A stretch of DNA of 64,000 bases from Pseudomonas sp. LB-090624 (GTDB taxonomy: Bacteria > Pseudomonadota > Gammaproteobacteria > Pseudomonadales > Pseudomonadaceae), in NCBI RefSeq assembly GCF_003205205.1, contig NZ_QJRL01000010.1, positions 62,001 through 126,000 on the forward strand, read 5' to 3'. This document shows, one piece after another, positions 55,973 to 64,000 of this stretch. Position numbers and translations under genes: made by a program. Each line of letters starts with the position of its first letter. Position 1 is the stretch's first letter. Under the pieces are notes generated by a model. The model was given only the letters and a program-made list of their open reading frames with translations. It was not told the DNA's origin and made no database searches.

Positions 55973-56766
55973 GCGCCCTCCTTCCTGGCAACTTGATAGG
56001 CGGGGTGCCAGCGCAGCCACACACGCTCCAGGCCGCGAGCGGCGAGGTCGGCGAGCTTACCGAGCACGGCGTACAGCACGATGGCCAGGACCACCACATC
56101 GGTCTGCAGGAACTCGCGAGCGTTCATCGCCAGGTAACCGATGCCGGCATTGGCCGATATGGTTTCGGCGACGATCAGGGTCAGCCACATGAAACCCAGG
56201 GCAAAGCGCACACCCACCAGGATCGACGGCAGCGCCCCCGGCAGGATCACCTGGCGAAACAGGCTGAAGCCAGACAAGCCATAGCTGCGGGCCATTTCCA
56301 CCAACGCCGGGTCGACGTTGCGGATGCCGTGGTAGGTGTTCAGATAAATCGGGAACAACGTGCCCAGCGCGACCAGGAAGACCTTTGCCGACTCGTCGAT
56401 ACCGAACCACAGGATTACCAGCGGGATCAGCGCCAGGTGCGGCACATTGCGGATCATCTGTACCGAGCTGTCGAGCAGGCGTTCACCCCAGTTCGAAAGG
56501 CCCGTGATGAAGCCGAGCACCAGGCCGATGCTGCCACCGATGACGAAGCCCAGCCCGGCCCGCCAGCCACTGATGGCCAGGTGCGTCCAGATCTCGCCGC
56601 TGCGGACCAGTTCGACGCCGGCGCTGATGACTGCACTGGGCGCCGGCAGGATACGCGTCGACAGCCAGCCGGCGCTGACCGCCAGCTGCCAGGCGGCCAA
56701 TAGCAGCACCGGCAGCGCCCACGGCGCCAGGCGCTGGGTAAGGTTGGAGGAAGTAGAACGACTCAT
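55969..56766 (-). CDS. ssuC: Alkanesulfonate ABC transporter permease SsuC
   Basis: 265-aa inner-membrane permease with about six membrane segments. EAA loop [20 protein letters not shown] followed by [14 protein letters not shown] contacts SsuB. It lies 10 bases after ssuD in the operon. Confidence 0.95.
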   Translation of the reverse strand: MSRSTSSNLTQRLAPWALPVLLLAAWQLAVSAGWLSTRILPAPSAVISAGVELVRSGEIWTHLAISGWRAGLGFVIGGSIGLVLGFITGLSNWGERLLDSSVQMIRNVPHLALIPLVILWFGIDESAKVFLVALGTLFPIYLNTYHGIRNVDPALVEMARSYGLSGFSLFRQVILPGALPSILVGVRFALGFMWLTLIVAETISANAGIGYLAMNAREFLQTDVVVLAIVLYAVLGKLADLAARGLERVWLRWHPAYQVARKEGA

Positions 56767-56776
56767 GGCCCGGCCC

Positions 56777-57925
56777 TCAGCTCTGCGACACGGACTTGGG
56801 CAGGATGTCGTTGGCCACCATCTCGCCGAACGGGCTTACATACCCACCGGTTTTCGGCTGCTCCGGGCGCTGCACATCAAGGTGCGGGAACAGCAGCTCC
56901 GCCACGCGGTAAGACTCTTCCAGGTGTGGATAACCCGAGAAGATGAAGGTATCTATGCCCAAGTCGGCATATTCCTTCACCCGTGCTGCCACGGTAGGGC
57001 CGTCGCCCACCAGCGCGGTACCCGCGCCGCCCCGTACCAGGCCAACACCTGCCCACAGGTTGGGGCTGACTTCCAGGTTGTCGCGGTTGCCGCCGTGCAA
57101 GGCAGCCATACGCTGCTGGCCTACCGAATCAAAGCGCGCCAGCGAAGCCTGGGCACGGGAAATGGTGTCATCGTCCAGGTGCGAGATCAGGCGGTCAGCA
57201 GCAGCCCAGGCTTCTTCGTTGGTTTCCCGCACGATTACGTGCAGACGGATACCGAAGCGTACTTCGCGGCCTTGAGCGGCAGCTTTTTCGCGCACCTGGG
57301 CGATTTTTTCGGCTACAGCGGCCGGTGGCTCGCCCCAGGTCAGGTACAACTCGACCTGTTCGGCAGCCAGGTCCTGGGCGGCCTCGGACGAACCACCAAA
57401 ATACAGCGGAGGACGTGGCTGCTGAATCGGCGGGTAGAGCAGCTTGGCGCCCTTCACCTGAATGTGTTTGCCCTCGTAATCCACGTTTTCGCCTTCCAGC
57501 ACCTTGCGCCAGATGCGGGTGAACTCGACCGAGGCCTCGTAGCGCTCCTGGTGGTTCAGGTGCAGACCGTCGCCGGCGAGCTCGTCCGGGTCACCGCCGG
57601 TTACCAAGTTGAACAACGCGCGGCCATTGGACAGGCGATCGAGGGTTGCCGCCTGGCGTGCTGCCACGGTTGGCGAAATGATGCCCGGGCGCAAAGCAAC
57701 CAGGAATTTCAGGCGCTGAGTCACGGGAATCAGCGACGCAGCCACCAGCCAGGAATCCTCGCAGGAGCGCCCGGTCGGGATCAACACTCCACCAAAACCC
57801 AGGCGGTCGGCAGCCTGCGCGATCTGCTGCAGGTAACCGTGATCGACCGCACGTGCGCCGTCGGAAGTGCCCAGGTACTTGCCGTCACCATGGGTTGGGA
57901 GGAACCAGAAAATGTTAAGGCTCAT
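56777..57925 (-). CDS. ssuD: FMNH2-dependent alkanesulfonate monooxygenase
   Basis: 382-aa bacterial-luciferase-fold enzyme that splits alkanesulfonates to aldehyde and sulfite with FMNH2 from SsuE. Features: [20 protein letters not shown] start, [14 protein letters not shown] with the active-site Cys region, [19 protein letters not shown] near the C terminus. Middle gene of the ssu operon. Family length is typical (about 381). Confidence 0.96.
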   Translation of the reverse strand: MSLNIFWFLPTHGDGKYLGTSDGARAVDHGYLQQIAQAADRLGFGGVLIPTGRSCEDSWLVAASLIPVTQRLKFLVALRPGIISPTVAARQAATLDRLSNGRALFNLVTGGDPDELAGDGLHLNHQERYEASVEFTRIWRKVLEGENVDYEGKHIQVKGAKLLYPPIQQPRPPLYFGGSSEAAQDLAAEQVELYLTWGEPPAAVAEKIAQVREKAAAQGREVRFGIRLHVIVRETNEEAWAAADRLISHLDDDTISRAQASLARFDSVGQQRMAALHGGNRDNLEVSPNLWAGVGLVRGGAGTALVGDGPTVAARVKEYADLGIDTFIFSGYPHLEESYRVAELLFPHLDVQRPEQPKTGGYVSPFGEMVANDILPKSVSQS

Positions 57926-57985
57926 TGGAGTTGTCTCCTCAAGGGTGGCTCAGGCCGGGGCGGCGCCCCGGCACAGGCGAATCAA

Positions 57986-58951
57986 TCAAGGCGCGCTGGC
58001 GACCTTGGCCGGGGGTGTCCAGATCACGTCCTTGATGCTCAGCGGCTTGGGAATAAGCTTCAGCGCCTGGAACGTGTCGGCGATTTTCTGCTGCGCGGCC
58101 ACCACGTCGGGGGTCAGCGGCGCAGCGCCGTAGCCTTGGCGTTTGACCGAGGTCAAGGTGATGTCGGCAGACAGGCCGAGCAGCGGGGCAACCTGGTCGG
58201 TCACTTCCTGCGGGTTGGCCTGGGACCACTCACCCACGGCGCGCACTTCTTCGATCACGGTGTTGATCACCGCTGGGTGCTGTGTCGCATAGTTGCGGGT
58301 GGCGAGGTAGAACTGGTGGTTGTCGACCAGGCCCTTGCCGTCACGCAGGGTGCGCGCTTGGAGCTGCTGCTCGGCGGCGGCCTGGTACGGGTCCCAGATC
58401 ACCCAGGCATCCACGCTGCCGCGTTCGAAGGCGGCGCGGGCGTCGGCAGGTGGCAGGTAGACAGGCTGGATGTCGCTGTACTTGAGGCCGGCATCTTCCA
58501 AGGCGCGGACCAGCAGGTAGTGCACGTTGGAGCCTTTGTTGAGGACGACCTTTTTCCCCTTGAGGTCCTTCACCGACTGGATCGGCGAGCCCTTGGGCAC
58601 CAGGATCGCTTCGCTGTGCGGCGCTGGCGGCTCGTAAGCCACGTAGAGGAGATCGGCGCCAGCGGCCTGGGCGAACACAGGAGGGGTCTCACCGGTGACA
58701 CCAAAATCGATGGACCCGACGTTCAGCCCTTCAAGCAGCTGCGGGCCACCGGGGAACTCGGTCCACTGCACCTGCACGCCCTGCTCGGCCAGGCGTTTCT
58801 CCAGCGAGCCCTTGGCCTTGAGCAGCACCAGAGTGCCGTATTTCTGATAACCGATACGCAGGCTTTCGGCCTGGGCTTGGGTAATGGCGCCGAAGGACAC
58901 AGCCGCCGCAAACAGGGCGACCAGACCACGACGCAAGAAGACTGTGCGCAT
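57986..58951 (-). CDS. ssuA: Periplasmic aliphatic sulfonate-binding protein SsuA
   Basis: 321-aa periplasmic protein: signal peptide ending near ITQAQA (residue 29), mature start ESLRIGYQKYGTLVLLKAKG, NMT1/TauA-like lobes with FGVTGETPPVFAQAAGA and DAWVIWDPYQAAAE. It delivers sulfonates to SsuBC. Confidence 0.95.
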   Translation of the reverse strand: MRTVFLRRGLVALFAAAVSFGAITQAQAESLRIGYQKYGTLVLLKAKGSLEKRLAEQGVQVQWTEFPGGPQLLEGLNVGSIDFGVTGETPPVFAQAAGADLLYVAYEPPAPHSEAILVPKGSPIQSVKDLKGKKVVLNKGSNVHYLLVRALEDAGLKYSDIQPVYLPPADARAAFERGSVDAWVIWDPYQAAAEQQLQARTLRDGKGLVDNHQFYLATRNYATQHPAVINTVIEEVRAVGEWSQANPQEVTDQVAPLLGLSADITLTSVKRQGYGAAPLTPDVVAAQQKIADTFQALKLIPKPLSIKDVIWTPPAKVASAP

Positions 58952-59036
58952 GGCGCTCTCCTGTGCGAATGAGGTTCGGGTTGCACCTGCTTGCCTCGTT
59001 GTCGGGCGAGTAAGGTGGTGAAGCGGGTAGTGCCGT

Positions 59037-59630
59037 TCAGATGCTCCAGCGGGCGCTGATCAGGCGTTCGTTCAATACGCCGGGGGCCACCGGGCGCGGT
59101 CGACGGGCCAGGGCAACGTGGAAAGTTTCCAGCGAGTCGTGCAGGCGTTCTTCCAGCGCCTGTACCAACTGCGCGGGCTTTGTACCTTCTGCGTAAGCCA
59201 CCTGGCTGTCGTCGGCAAAGATCCCTTGCAGGGTCTCTTGTGCCTTCAGGGCCGACAGCACCGGCTTCAATGCGTAATCCACCGCCAGCATGTGGGCGAT
59301 GCTGCCACCGGTGGCGATTGGCAACACGATCTTGTGTGCCAAGGCGCGCTCGGGCAGCAGGTCCAGCAAGGTTTTCAGGGCACCGGCAAACGAAGCCTTG
59401 TACACCGGGGTGGCGACGATCAGGCCATCAGCCTGGGTTACCAGCTGTTGAAAGTGCTGCACATGCGGGCTGTCGAAACGGGCATGCAGCAGGTCTTCGG
59501 CGGGAAAGTCACGCACCTGGAACGTCACCACTTCAACGCCGCGGTCCTGCAGCCACTGGCGCGAACGCTCGAGCAGCACGCCGGAGCGTGAACGGAGACT
59601 TGGGCTACCACCGATTGAGACGACCAGCAT
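59037..59630 (-). CDS. ssuE: NADPH-dependent FMN reductase SsuE
   Basis: 197-aa flavodoxin-fold reductase that supplies FMNH2 to SsuD. FMN-binding [11 protein letters not shown] near the N terminus and [20 protein letters not shown] (about 78-97). AAGGA ribosome site upstream. First gene of the ssuEADCBF operon; the AT-rich upstream region holds a motif shared with tauA. Confidence 0.95.
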   Translation of the reverse strand: MLVVSIGGSPSLRSRSGVLLERSRQWLQDRGVEVVTFQVRDFPAEDLLHARFDSPHVQHFQQLVTQADGLIVATPVYKASFAGALKTLLDLLPERALAHKIVLPIATGGSIAHMLAVDYALKPVLSALKAQETLQGIFADDSQVAYAEGTKPAQLVQALEERLHDSLETFHVALARRPRPVAPGVLNERLISARWSI

Positions 59631-59682
59631 TGCTGCGCTTCCTTGTGTTCTGTTGGAGGTGACATTAACAGCTGCTACATAT

Positions 59683-59694
59683 ATCTAGAAATCA
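59683..59694 (-). promoter_or_regulatory. Motif shared by ssuE and tauA upstream regions
   Basis: On the minus strand TGATTTCTAGAT, matched by TGATTTCTTAGAT at 62463-62475 in front of tauA, 53-65 bases before each start. Candidate site for a sulfur-starvation activator such as CysB; the protein is inferred. Confidence 0.4.
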
Positions 59695-59738
59695 TATTTT
59701 TTCATTTGTTTATTCCATTAATGTCTTTAACCATTAGG

Positions 59739-59770
59739 ACCTCTTCGCAGGCGCGCCGGCTCCCACAGGT
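59739..59770. repeat. Degenerate REP element
   Basis: gacctcttcgcaggcgcgcc followed by ggctcccacagg, a REP with substitutions, between ssuE and lsfA. Confidence 0.6.
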
Positions 59771-59783
59771 TTTTGGCAGGCAT

Positions 59784-59807
59784 AAAAAAGGGCCGTCGAA
59801 ACGGCCC
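59784..59807 (-). terminator. Terminator of lsfA
   Basis: On the minus strand GGGCCGT-ttcg-ACGGCCC then six Ts. Confidence 0.88.
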
Positions 59808-59849
59808 GAAAATCCCTGCTTGGCTAAGAGCAATGCAACGAGGAATCCA

Positions 59850-60488
59850 TTAACGATTGGGCTGAGGGGTCAGGCGCAGATAGGGTTTGACCGCCCGGTA
59901 ACCTTTGGGGAAGCGCTGCTTGATCTCCTCCTCATCCTTGAGCGAAGGCACGATCACCACCTCGTCGCCGTCCTGCCAGTTACCTGGCGTGGCGACCTTG
60001 TGGTTGTCGGTCAACTGCAGCGAGTCGATCACCCGCAGAATCTCATTGAAATTGCGCCCGGTACTGGCCGGGTAGGTAATGGTCAGGCGCACTTTCTTGT
60101 TTGGGTCGATGACGAACAGCGAGCGTACGGTCAGGGTGTCGCTGGCGTTCGGGTGGATCAGGTCGTACAGGTCGGACACCTTGCGGTCAGCGTCGGCAAT
60201 GATCGGGAAGTTGACCACAGTGTTCTGGGTCTCGTTGATGTCCTCGATCCACTTGTGGTGCGAGTCGACCGGGTCCACCGACAGGGCGATGGCCTTGACC
60301 CCGCGCTTGGCGAAATCGTCCTTCAGCTTGGCAGTCAGGCCCAGCTCGGTGGTGCACACCGGCGTGAAGTCGGCCGGGTGGGAAAACAACACCCCCCAGC
60401 TGTTGCCCAGCCACTCGTGGAAGCGGATCTTGCCTTCGCTGGAATCCTGTTCGAAATCGGGGGCGATATCGCCGAGTTTGAGGCTCAT
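59850..60488 (-). CDS. lsfA: 1-Cys peroxiredoxin LsfA
   Basis: 212-aa Prx6-type peroxiredoxin, cytoplasmic, reducing peroxides; its relatives in P. putida are sulfate-starvation proteins. Peroxidatic C45 in FTPVCTTELG with no resolving Cys; C-terminal Prx6 extension (TYPASTGRNFNEILRVIDSL). Located between the ssu operon and a porin, with an upstream motif shared with tauA. Confidence 0.94.
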   Translation of the reverse strand: MSLKLGDIAPDFEQDSSEGKIRFHEWLGNSWGVLFSHPADFTPVCTTELGLTAKLKDDFAKRGVKAIALSVDPVDSHHKWIEDINETQNTVVNFPIIADADRKVSDLYDLIHPNASDTLTVRSLFVIDPNKKVRLTITYPASTGRNFNEILRVIDSLQLTDNHKVATPGNWQDGDEVVIVPSLKDEEEIKQRFPKGYRAVKPYLRLTPQPNR

Positions 60489-60560
60489 GGGCTGCGGCTC
60501 CTTGGCTGGGTTCTGTACCGTATGGGTTCAATGTGCCTGCAATCGGTTAAAAACAAAAAG

Positions 60561-60570
60561 AATAAATAAC
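60561..60570 (-). promoter_or_regulatory. GTTATTTATT motif upstream of lsfA
   Basis: Minus-strand 10-mer GTTATTTATT 73-82 bases before the lsfA start, exactly repeated at 62451-62460 68-77 bases before tauA. Possible shared control element. Confidence 0.4.
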
Positions 60571-60610
60571 AATTTATTTATAACCATAATTCATACCAAT
60601 CGAGAGGCAC

Positions 60611-60637
60611 AAAAAAGCCTCGCACTAGGCGAGGCTT
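60611..60637 (-). terminator. Terminator of the OprD-family porin gene
   Basis: On the minus strand AAGCCTCGC-ctagt-GCGAGGCTT followed by a T run. Confidence 0.88.
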
Positions 60638-60653
60638 TCTTTGTAGATACGAC

Positions 60654-61994
60654 TTACAGGAAGCTGTAAGTGTAGTTCACGATGAAACGAGCCTGATCCT
60701 GGTCGGAGCTGCTCTCGCCGGCACCACGGTAGACGCCTTGGCGCAGGCTGAAGCCCAAGCCTTTGAGGGCGCCTTCCTGGAGGGTGTAGTCGATGCGCGC
60801 GTCGCGTTCCCACTCATTGTAAGTGCCGCTGCCCGACTTGTTGCGGATATCATCACCACGCAGGTAAGCAACCGATGCTTTCAGGCCTGGCACACCCAGA
60901 GCCGCGAAGTCATAGGAGTACTGACCGAAGGTGGTGTTTTCGCCAGCACGGGCGAACTGGTTGATCATGCTGTCGGTGAACAGGTAGAAGCTGGCGCCAC
61001 CAGCACCTTCCGAGGTGCCGCTGTCGTTGGCCAGGCTGCCCTGGTTCAACCATACAAAGCCACCGTCGTCACCTACTTGCTGGTGACCGAGCATCAGCGC
61101 GTGGCCACCCAAGGTATAGGTGAACATGGCGGACCAGGTCTTGTTGTCGATCTCGCCGGTGTTTTTGGCATAGCCACCGTTGTTGTTGAAGTTGTAAGCA
61201 CTGTCGTTGCCATTCTTGCCGTCGCTGCTGCTGTCGAAGTAGCGCAGGTCGGTCTTGAACGACTGGTCGTCAGCGATCTTGAACACGTGGGTCGCGCCCA
61301 GGAAGTGCTGCTTGTAGAAGTCTTCCAAGTTCGAGTAGTAGTACTGCAGGGTCAGGTCTGGAGTGAGCTTGTAGTCCAGGCCACCGTAGCGGAACTTGTT
61401 GCTCTCAGCATTGGAACCGGCGACAGACAGGCCGGTACGGTTGCTCGAAGCACGGCCCATGGCGTGGGTCAGCTGACCCGCGTTGATGGTCAGGTTGTCG
61501 ATTTCCTTCGACTGGATGGTGCCACCCTCGAAGGTTTGCGGCAGCAGACGACCATCGTTGGAAACAAGGATCGGCAGGTTCGGTGCGAGCGCGCTACCGA
61601 AATGCGCTTCGGTCTTGGAGAAGCGAGCCTTGGCATTGGCACCGAAACGAGCCCACTGGGCTGCAGAACCTTTGCCGTCATCCGGGAAGAAGCCGGACTT
61701 GTGGTAACCCTCGCCGCCATCTAGGTGAATACCCCAGAGCGCTTGGGCATCAACACCAAAGCCTACGGTACCTTGAGTGAAGCCCGAGATGTAGTCGAGC
61801 TTGAAGCCCTGGCCCGACTCACGTTGGTCCGGGCGCTCGGCACCAGGTCTTGCGTGATCTTCACGGTTGTCGCCGTTGTAGTACATGGTGCGCGAGCTGA
61901 GCGACAGTTTGCTGTCTTCAACGAAACCGGCAGCGCCTGCTTGTTGGGCGAGAACCCCCAGTGCCACGGCCAGAGCCAGGCTGGACTTGTACAT
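60654..61994 (-). CDS. oprE: OprD-family porin, OprE-like
   Basis: 446-aa outer-membrane porin: signal peptide ending at LAQQAGA (about residue 22), mature start AGFVEDSKLSLSSRTMYYNG, OprD barrel and terminal residues NYTYSFL. It sits inside the sulfur-scavenging cluster, so it may admit sulfonates or other organosulfur compounds, but this is by position only. The name reflects closest resemblance as I remember it. Confidence 0.85.
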   Translation of the reverse strand: MYKSSLALAVALGVLAQQAGAAGFVEDSKLSLSSRTMYYNGDNREDHARPGAERPDQRESGQGFKLDYISGFTQGTVGFGVDAQALWGIHLDGGEGYHKSGFFPDDGKGSAAQWARFGANAKARFSKTEAHFGSALAPNLPILVSNDGRLLPQTFEGGTIQSKEIDNLTINAGQLTHAMGRASSNRTGLSVAGSNAESNKFRYGGLDYKLTPDLTLQYYYSNLEDFYKQHFLGATHVFKIADDQSFKTDLRYFDSSSDGKNGNDSAYNFNNNGGYAKNTGEIDNKTWSAMFTYTLGGHALMLGHQQVGDDGGFVWLNQGSLANDSGTSEGAGGASFYLFTDSMINQFARAGENTTFGQYSYDFAALGVPGLKASVAYLRGDDIRNKSGSGTYNEWERDARIDYTLQEGALKGLGFSLRQGVYRGAGESSSDQDQARFIVNYTYSFL

Positions 61995-62270
61995 GTTTTG
62001 CTCCTCTACGTTCTAATTCTTGTGTATCTCTGGCGGCAGGGTCTTCTGCCCCGCTCACCGTGGATTGGCGATTAAGTCCCAAAGCGTGACCATTAAGTCA
62101 ATCGTTTCTAAACGTTTCACGACTTTGGTCTAAGACGCCACCTGCGCTACAGGATAATGACAATCCTATAAATCCAAAATGACCGTTTTATGAATTTGTA
62201 AGATTTTTAAGGAATATGTTAGGAACCTTTACTGCCATTCGTTGTAGCGGCGCCACCTTTTCATAACCAT

Positions 62271-62300
62271 AGGTTATTTGCAAACGTTTGCTCATAACCT
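62271..62300. promoter_or_regulatory. 30-bp nested palindrome
   Basis: AGGTTAT (62271-62277) and ATAACCT (62294-62300) flank a perfect GCAAACGTTTGC (62280-62291) with exact symmetry about one centre. The core resembles a LacI/PurR-family operator. Confidence 0.55.
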
Positions 62301-62450
62301 AATTCCGTATGGTTCTATAGGAGCGAAAACCCTTTCAGGTTGTGCGGGTTTCGCCATTGGCCCAGATTGCGACTCCATGTGCTGCCCGGCATGGAGCTTG
62401 CTGGAGGGCCTGCCCCCTAAGGCCTTTGCCTCCTAAGCTAATTCGAAAAA

Positions 62451-62475
62451 GTTATTTATTTTTGATTTCTTAGAT
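62451..62475 (+). promoter_or_regulatory. Shared motifs upstream of tauA
   Basis: GTTATTTATT (62451-62460, as before lsfA) followed by TGATTTCTTAGAT (62463-62475, as before ssuE) in the tauA leader. Confidence 0.45.
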
Positions 62476-62527
62476 CATTTAGCCTTCTCGTCATCCATTA
62501 CCCAGATTGCCTGACGAGAGGTTCACC

Positions 62528-63499
62528 ATGATCCCGCATGCCCCGCTGCGCCTGTTCGCCGCCCTGACCCTCGCTGGCTCCAGCTGGCTGGCCCAGGCTG
62601 CCGACCTGACAGTTGCCTACCAGACCACGGTCGACCCGGCCAAGGTCGCGCAGGTCGATGGCGACTACGAGAAGGCCAGCAAGGCCAGCATCGACTGGCG
62701 CAAGTTCGACAACGGCGCCGACGTGATCACCGCCGTGGCCAGCGGTGACGTACAGATCGGCTACCTCGGCTCCAGCCCGCTGGCCGCCGCTGCCACCCGC
62801 AAACTGCCGGTCGAAACCTTTCTGATCGCCACGCAGATTGGCGCCGGCGAAGCACTGGTCGCCCGCGACAGCGTCAAGACCCCACAAGACCTGATCGGCA
62901 AGAAAGTCGCCGTGCCGTTCGTGTCCACCGGCCACTACAGCCTGCTGGCAGCCCTGAAAAGCTGGAACATCGATCCGTCCAAGGTGCAAATCCTCAACCT
63001 CGCCCCCCCAGCCATCATTGCTGCCTGGAAGCGCGGAGACATCGATGCAACCTACGTCTGGGACCCGGCTCTGGGCGTGGCCAAGGAAAACGGCAAGGTG
63101 CTGATCACCTCTGGCGAGCTGGCCGCCAAAGGCGCGCCGACCTTCGATGCGTGGATCGTGCGCAAGGACTTCGCCGCCAAACACCCCGATGTGGTCAAGG
63201 CCTTCGCCAAAGTGACCCTCGATGCCTATGCCGACTACCGCAAGGACCCGAAAGCCTGGCTGGCCAACCCCGACAACGTGACCAAGTTGGCCAAGCTGTC
63301 CGGCGCCAAGCCTGCCGACATCCCGGTACTGCTGCAGGGTAACGTCTACCCGCTGGCTGCCGACCAGGCCAGCGCCTTGGGTGCGCCAACCACCCAGGCA
63401 CTGACCGATACCGCGACCTTCCTCAAGCAACAGGGCAAAGTCGACGCGGTACTGCCGGACTACTCGCCATACGTCAGCGCCCAGTACCTCCCCAACTAA
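62528..63499 (+). CDS. tauA: Taurine ABC transporter periplasmic binding protein TauA
   Basis: 323 aa: signal peptide ending at SWLAQA (about residue 23), mature start [20 protein letters not shown] typical of TauA, ligand-site segments [16 protein letters not shown] and [22 protein letters not shown] lies 7 bases upstream of the ATG at 62528. First gene of a tau operon that runs past the window. Confidence 0.95.
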   Translation: MIPHAPLRLFAALTLAGSSWLAQAADLTVAYQTTVDPAKVAQVDGDYEKASKASIDWRKFDNGADVITAVASGDVQIGYLGSSPLAAAATRKLPVETFLIATQIGAGEALVARDSVKTPQDLIGKKVAVPFVSTGHYSLLAALKSWNIDPSKVQILNLAPPAIIAAWKRGDIDATYVWDPALGVAKENGKVLITSGELAAKGAPTFDAWIVRKDFAAKHPDVVKAFAKVTLDAYADYRKDPKAWLANPDNVTKLAKLSGAKPADIPVLLQGNVYPLAADQASALGAPTTQALTDTATFLKQQGKVDAVLPDYSPYVSAQYLPN

Positions 63500-63521
63500 G
63501 CCTGCACAACCGGAGCCCGCC

Positions 63522-64000
63522 ATGGCCTTGCTCGAACTGGAGCGCATCAGCGCACAGTACCCCGGTGCCGCCACCCCGGTACTGGCCGATATCAACCTGA
63601 GCCTGGGGCCTCGCCAGTTGCTGGTGGCCCTGGGGCCATCCGGCAGCGGCAAGACCTCGCTGCTTAACCTGATCGCCGGCTTCGTCCCCCCCAGCGCCGG
63701 CCGTATCACCCTTGACGGTGTGCCGGTGCAGGGCCCCTGCGCCGAGCGCGGCGTGGTATTTCAGGACGACGCGCTGCTGCCCTGGCAGAACGTGCTGGGC
63801 AACGTCGCCTTCGGCCTGGAGCTGGCCGGGGTGCCGCGCGTCGAGCGTGAAGCCAAGGCACGCGAGATGCTGGCCCTGGTCGACCTCGCCGGCTTCGGCG
63901 AGCGGCGCATCTGGCAGCTGTCAGGTGGCCAGAAGCAACGCGTGGGCCTTGCCCGGGCACTGGCAGCCGACCCACGGGTGCTGCTGATGGACGAACCCTT
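63522..64000 (+). CDS. tauB: Taurine ABC transporter ATPase TauB, 3' end cut by window
   Basis: Partial: begins [15 protein letters not shown] with CGGAG upstream, 22 bases after tauA. Walker [10 protein letters not shown] (about 38-46), Q-loop FQDDALLPW, signature LSGGQKQR and Walker B VLLMDEP at the very edge. The rest of the gene and tauC/tauD would follow outside the window. Confidence 0.94.
   Translation, partial: MALLELERISAQYPGAATPVLADINLSLGPRQLLVALGPSGSGKTSLLNLIAGFVPPSAGRITLDGVPVQGPCAERGVVFQDDALLPWQNVLGNVAFGLELAGVPRVEREAKAREMLALVDLAGFGERRIWQLSGGQKQRVGLARALAADPRVLLMDEP

Larger units (their letters stand above)
61995..62527. other. 530-bp divergent control region porin-tauA
   Basis: AT-rich regulatory region with no gene. 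It contains AAACGTTT (62109-62116), the nested palindrome 62271-62300, and the motifs at 62451-62475 shared with lsfA and ssuE. Confidence 0.6.

Noticed and set aside
56360..58972. An 870-codon open frame on the plus strand opposite ssuC-ssuD-ssuA
   Set aside because: Crosses three certain genes on the other strand; shadow frame with low-complexity composition.

Overview
The window comes from a Pseudomonas, most likely the P. putida group. GC is high, REP-type palindromes with a tctTCGCGGG...CCCGCGAAga core sit between many genes, and the gene order (gabP, basic amino acid ABC transporter, oprQ, aguA, dctBD, cysQ-nudE, fdhD-fdhF, pckA-hslO, rimBK, envZ-ompR, tex, gshA, ssuEADCBF, lsfA, oprE, tauAB) matches what I remember of the P. 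putida KT2440 chromosome in reverse. That comparison is from memory, not from a search.

Layout. 1-9 kb: the 3' part of tRNA-Phe, two hypothetical genes, an APC permease (gabP-like), a complete HisP/J/Q/M-type polar amino acid ABC transporter, a methyltransferase, a DUF3077 gene and a small lipoprotein. 9.0-19.7 kb: a composite genomic island next to tRNA-Thr(UGU). The tRNA 3' end and/or its terminator occur as three direct repeats (about 9.08, 14.42 and 19.57 kb). The first segment holds a toxin-antitoxin-like pair arranged tail to tail, a frameshifted tyrosine-integrase remnant, and an AT-rich two-gene operon (DUF3696-type AAA ATPase plus a PD-(D/E)XK-like protein) that is the best candidate here for a poorly described, probably anti-phage, system. 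The second segment holds an HTH gene remnant and a FecI-FecR-TonB receptor cell-surface signalling module with a Fur-like box. A HipB-like regulator with a vestigial partner follows the third repeat.

20-36 kb: a second TonB receptor divergent from an OmpR/EnvZ-type two-component system, an FMN-binding glutamate-synthase-like protein, an OprD-family porin, agmatine deiminase, an orphan RmlC epimerase, the DctBD C4-dicarboxylate sensor/regulator pair, a thioesterase, and the cysQ-nudE / yrfG housekeeping block. 36-54 kb: LysM/BON protein, fdhD and an FdhF/YdeP oxidoreductase, a glycine-zipper protein, a thioesterase, pckA, hslO (Hsp33), a PAP2 phosphatase, hslR (Hsp15), rimB-rimK, envZ-ompR, tex, a hotdog thioesterase, gshA and a TetR regulator.

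54.9-64 kb is a sulfur-scavenging block. The ssuEADCBF operon (FMN reductase, sulfonate-binding protein, FMNH2-dependent monooxygenase, ABC permease and ATPase, molybdopterin-binding-like SsuF), the 1-Cys peroxiredoxin lsfA, an OprD-family porin and tauA-tauB (cut by the window edge) would together import and desulfonate alkanesulfonates and taurine when sulfate is scarce. Short AT-rich motifs are shared between the upstream regions of ssuE, lsfA and tauA, and a 30-bp nested palindrome lies between the porin and tauA.
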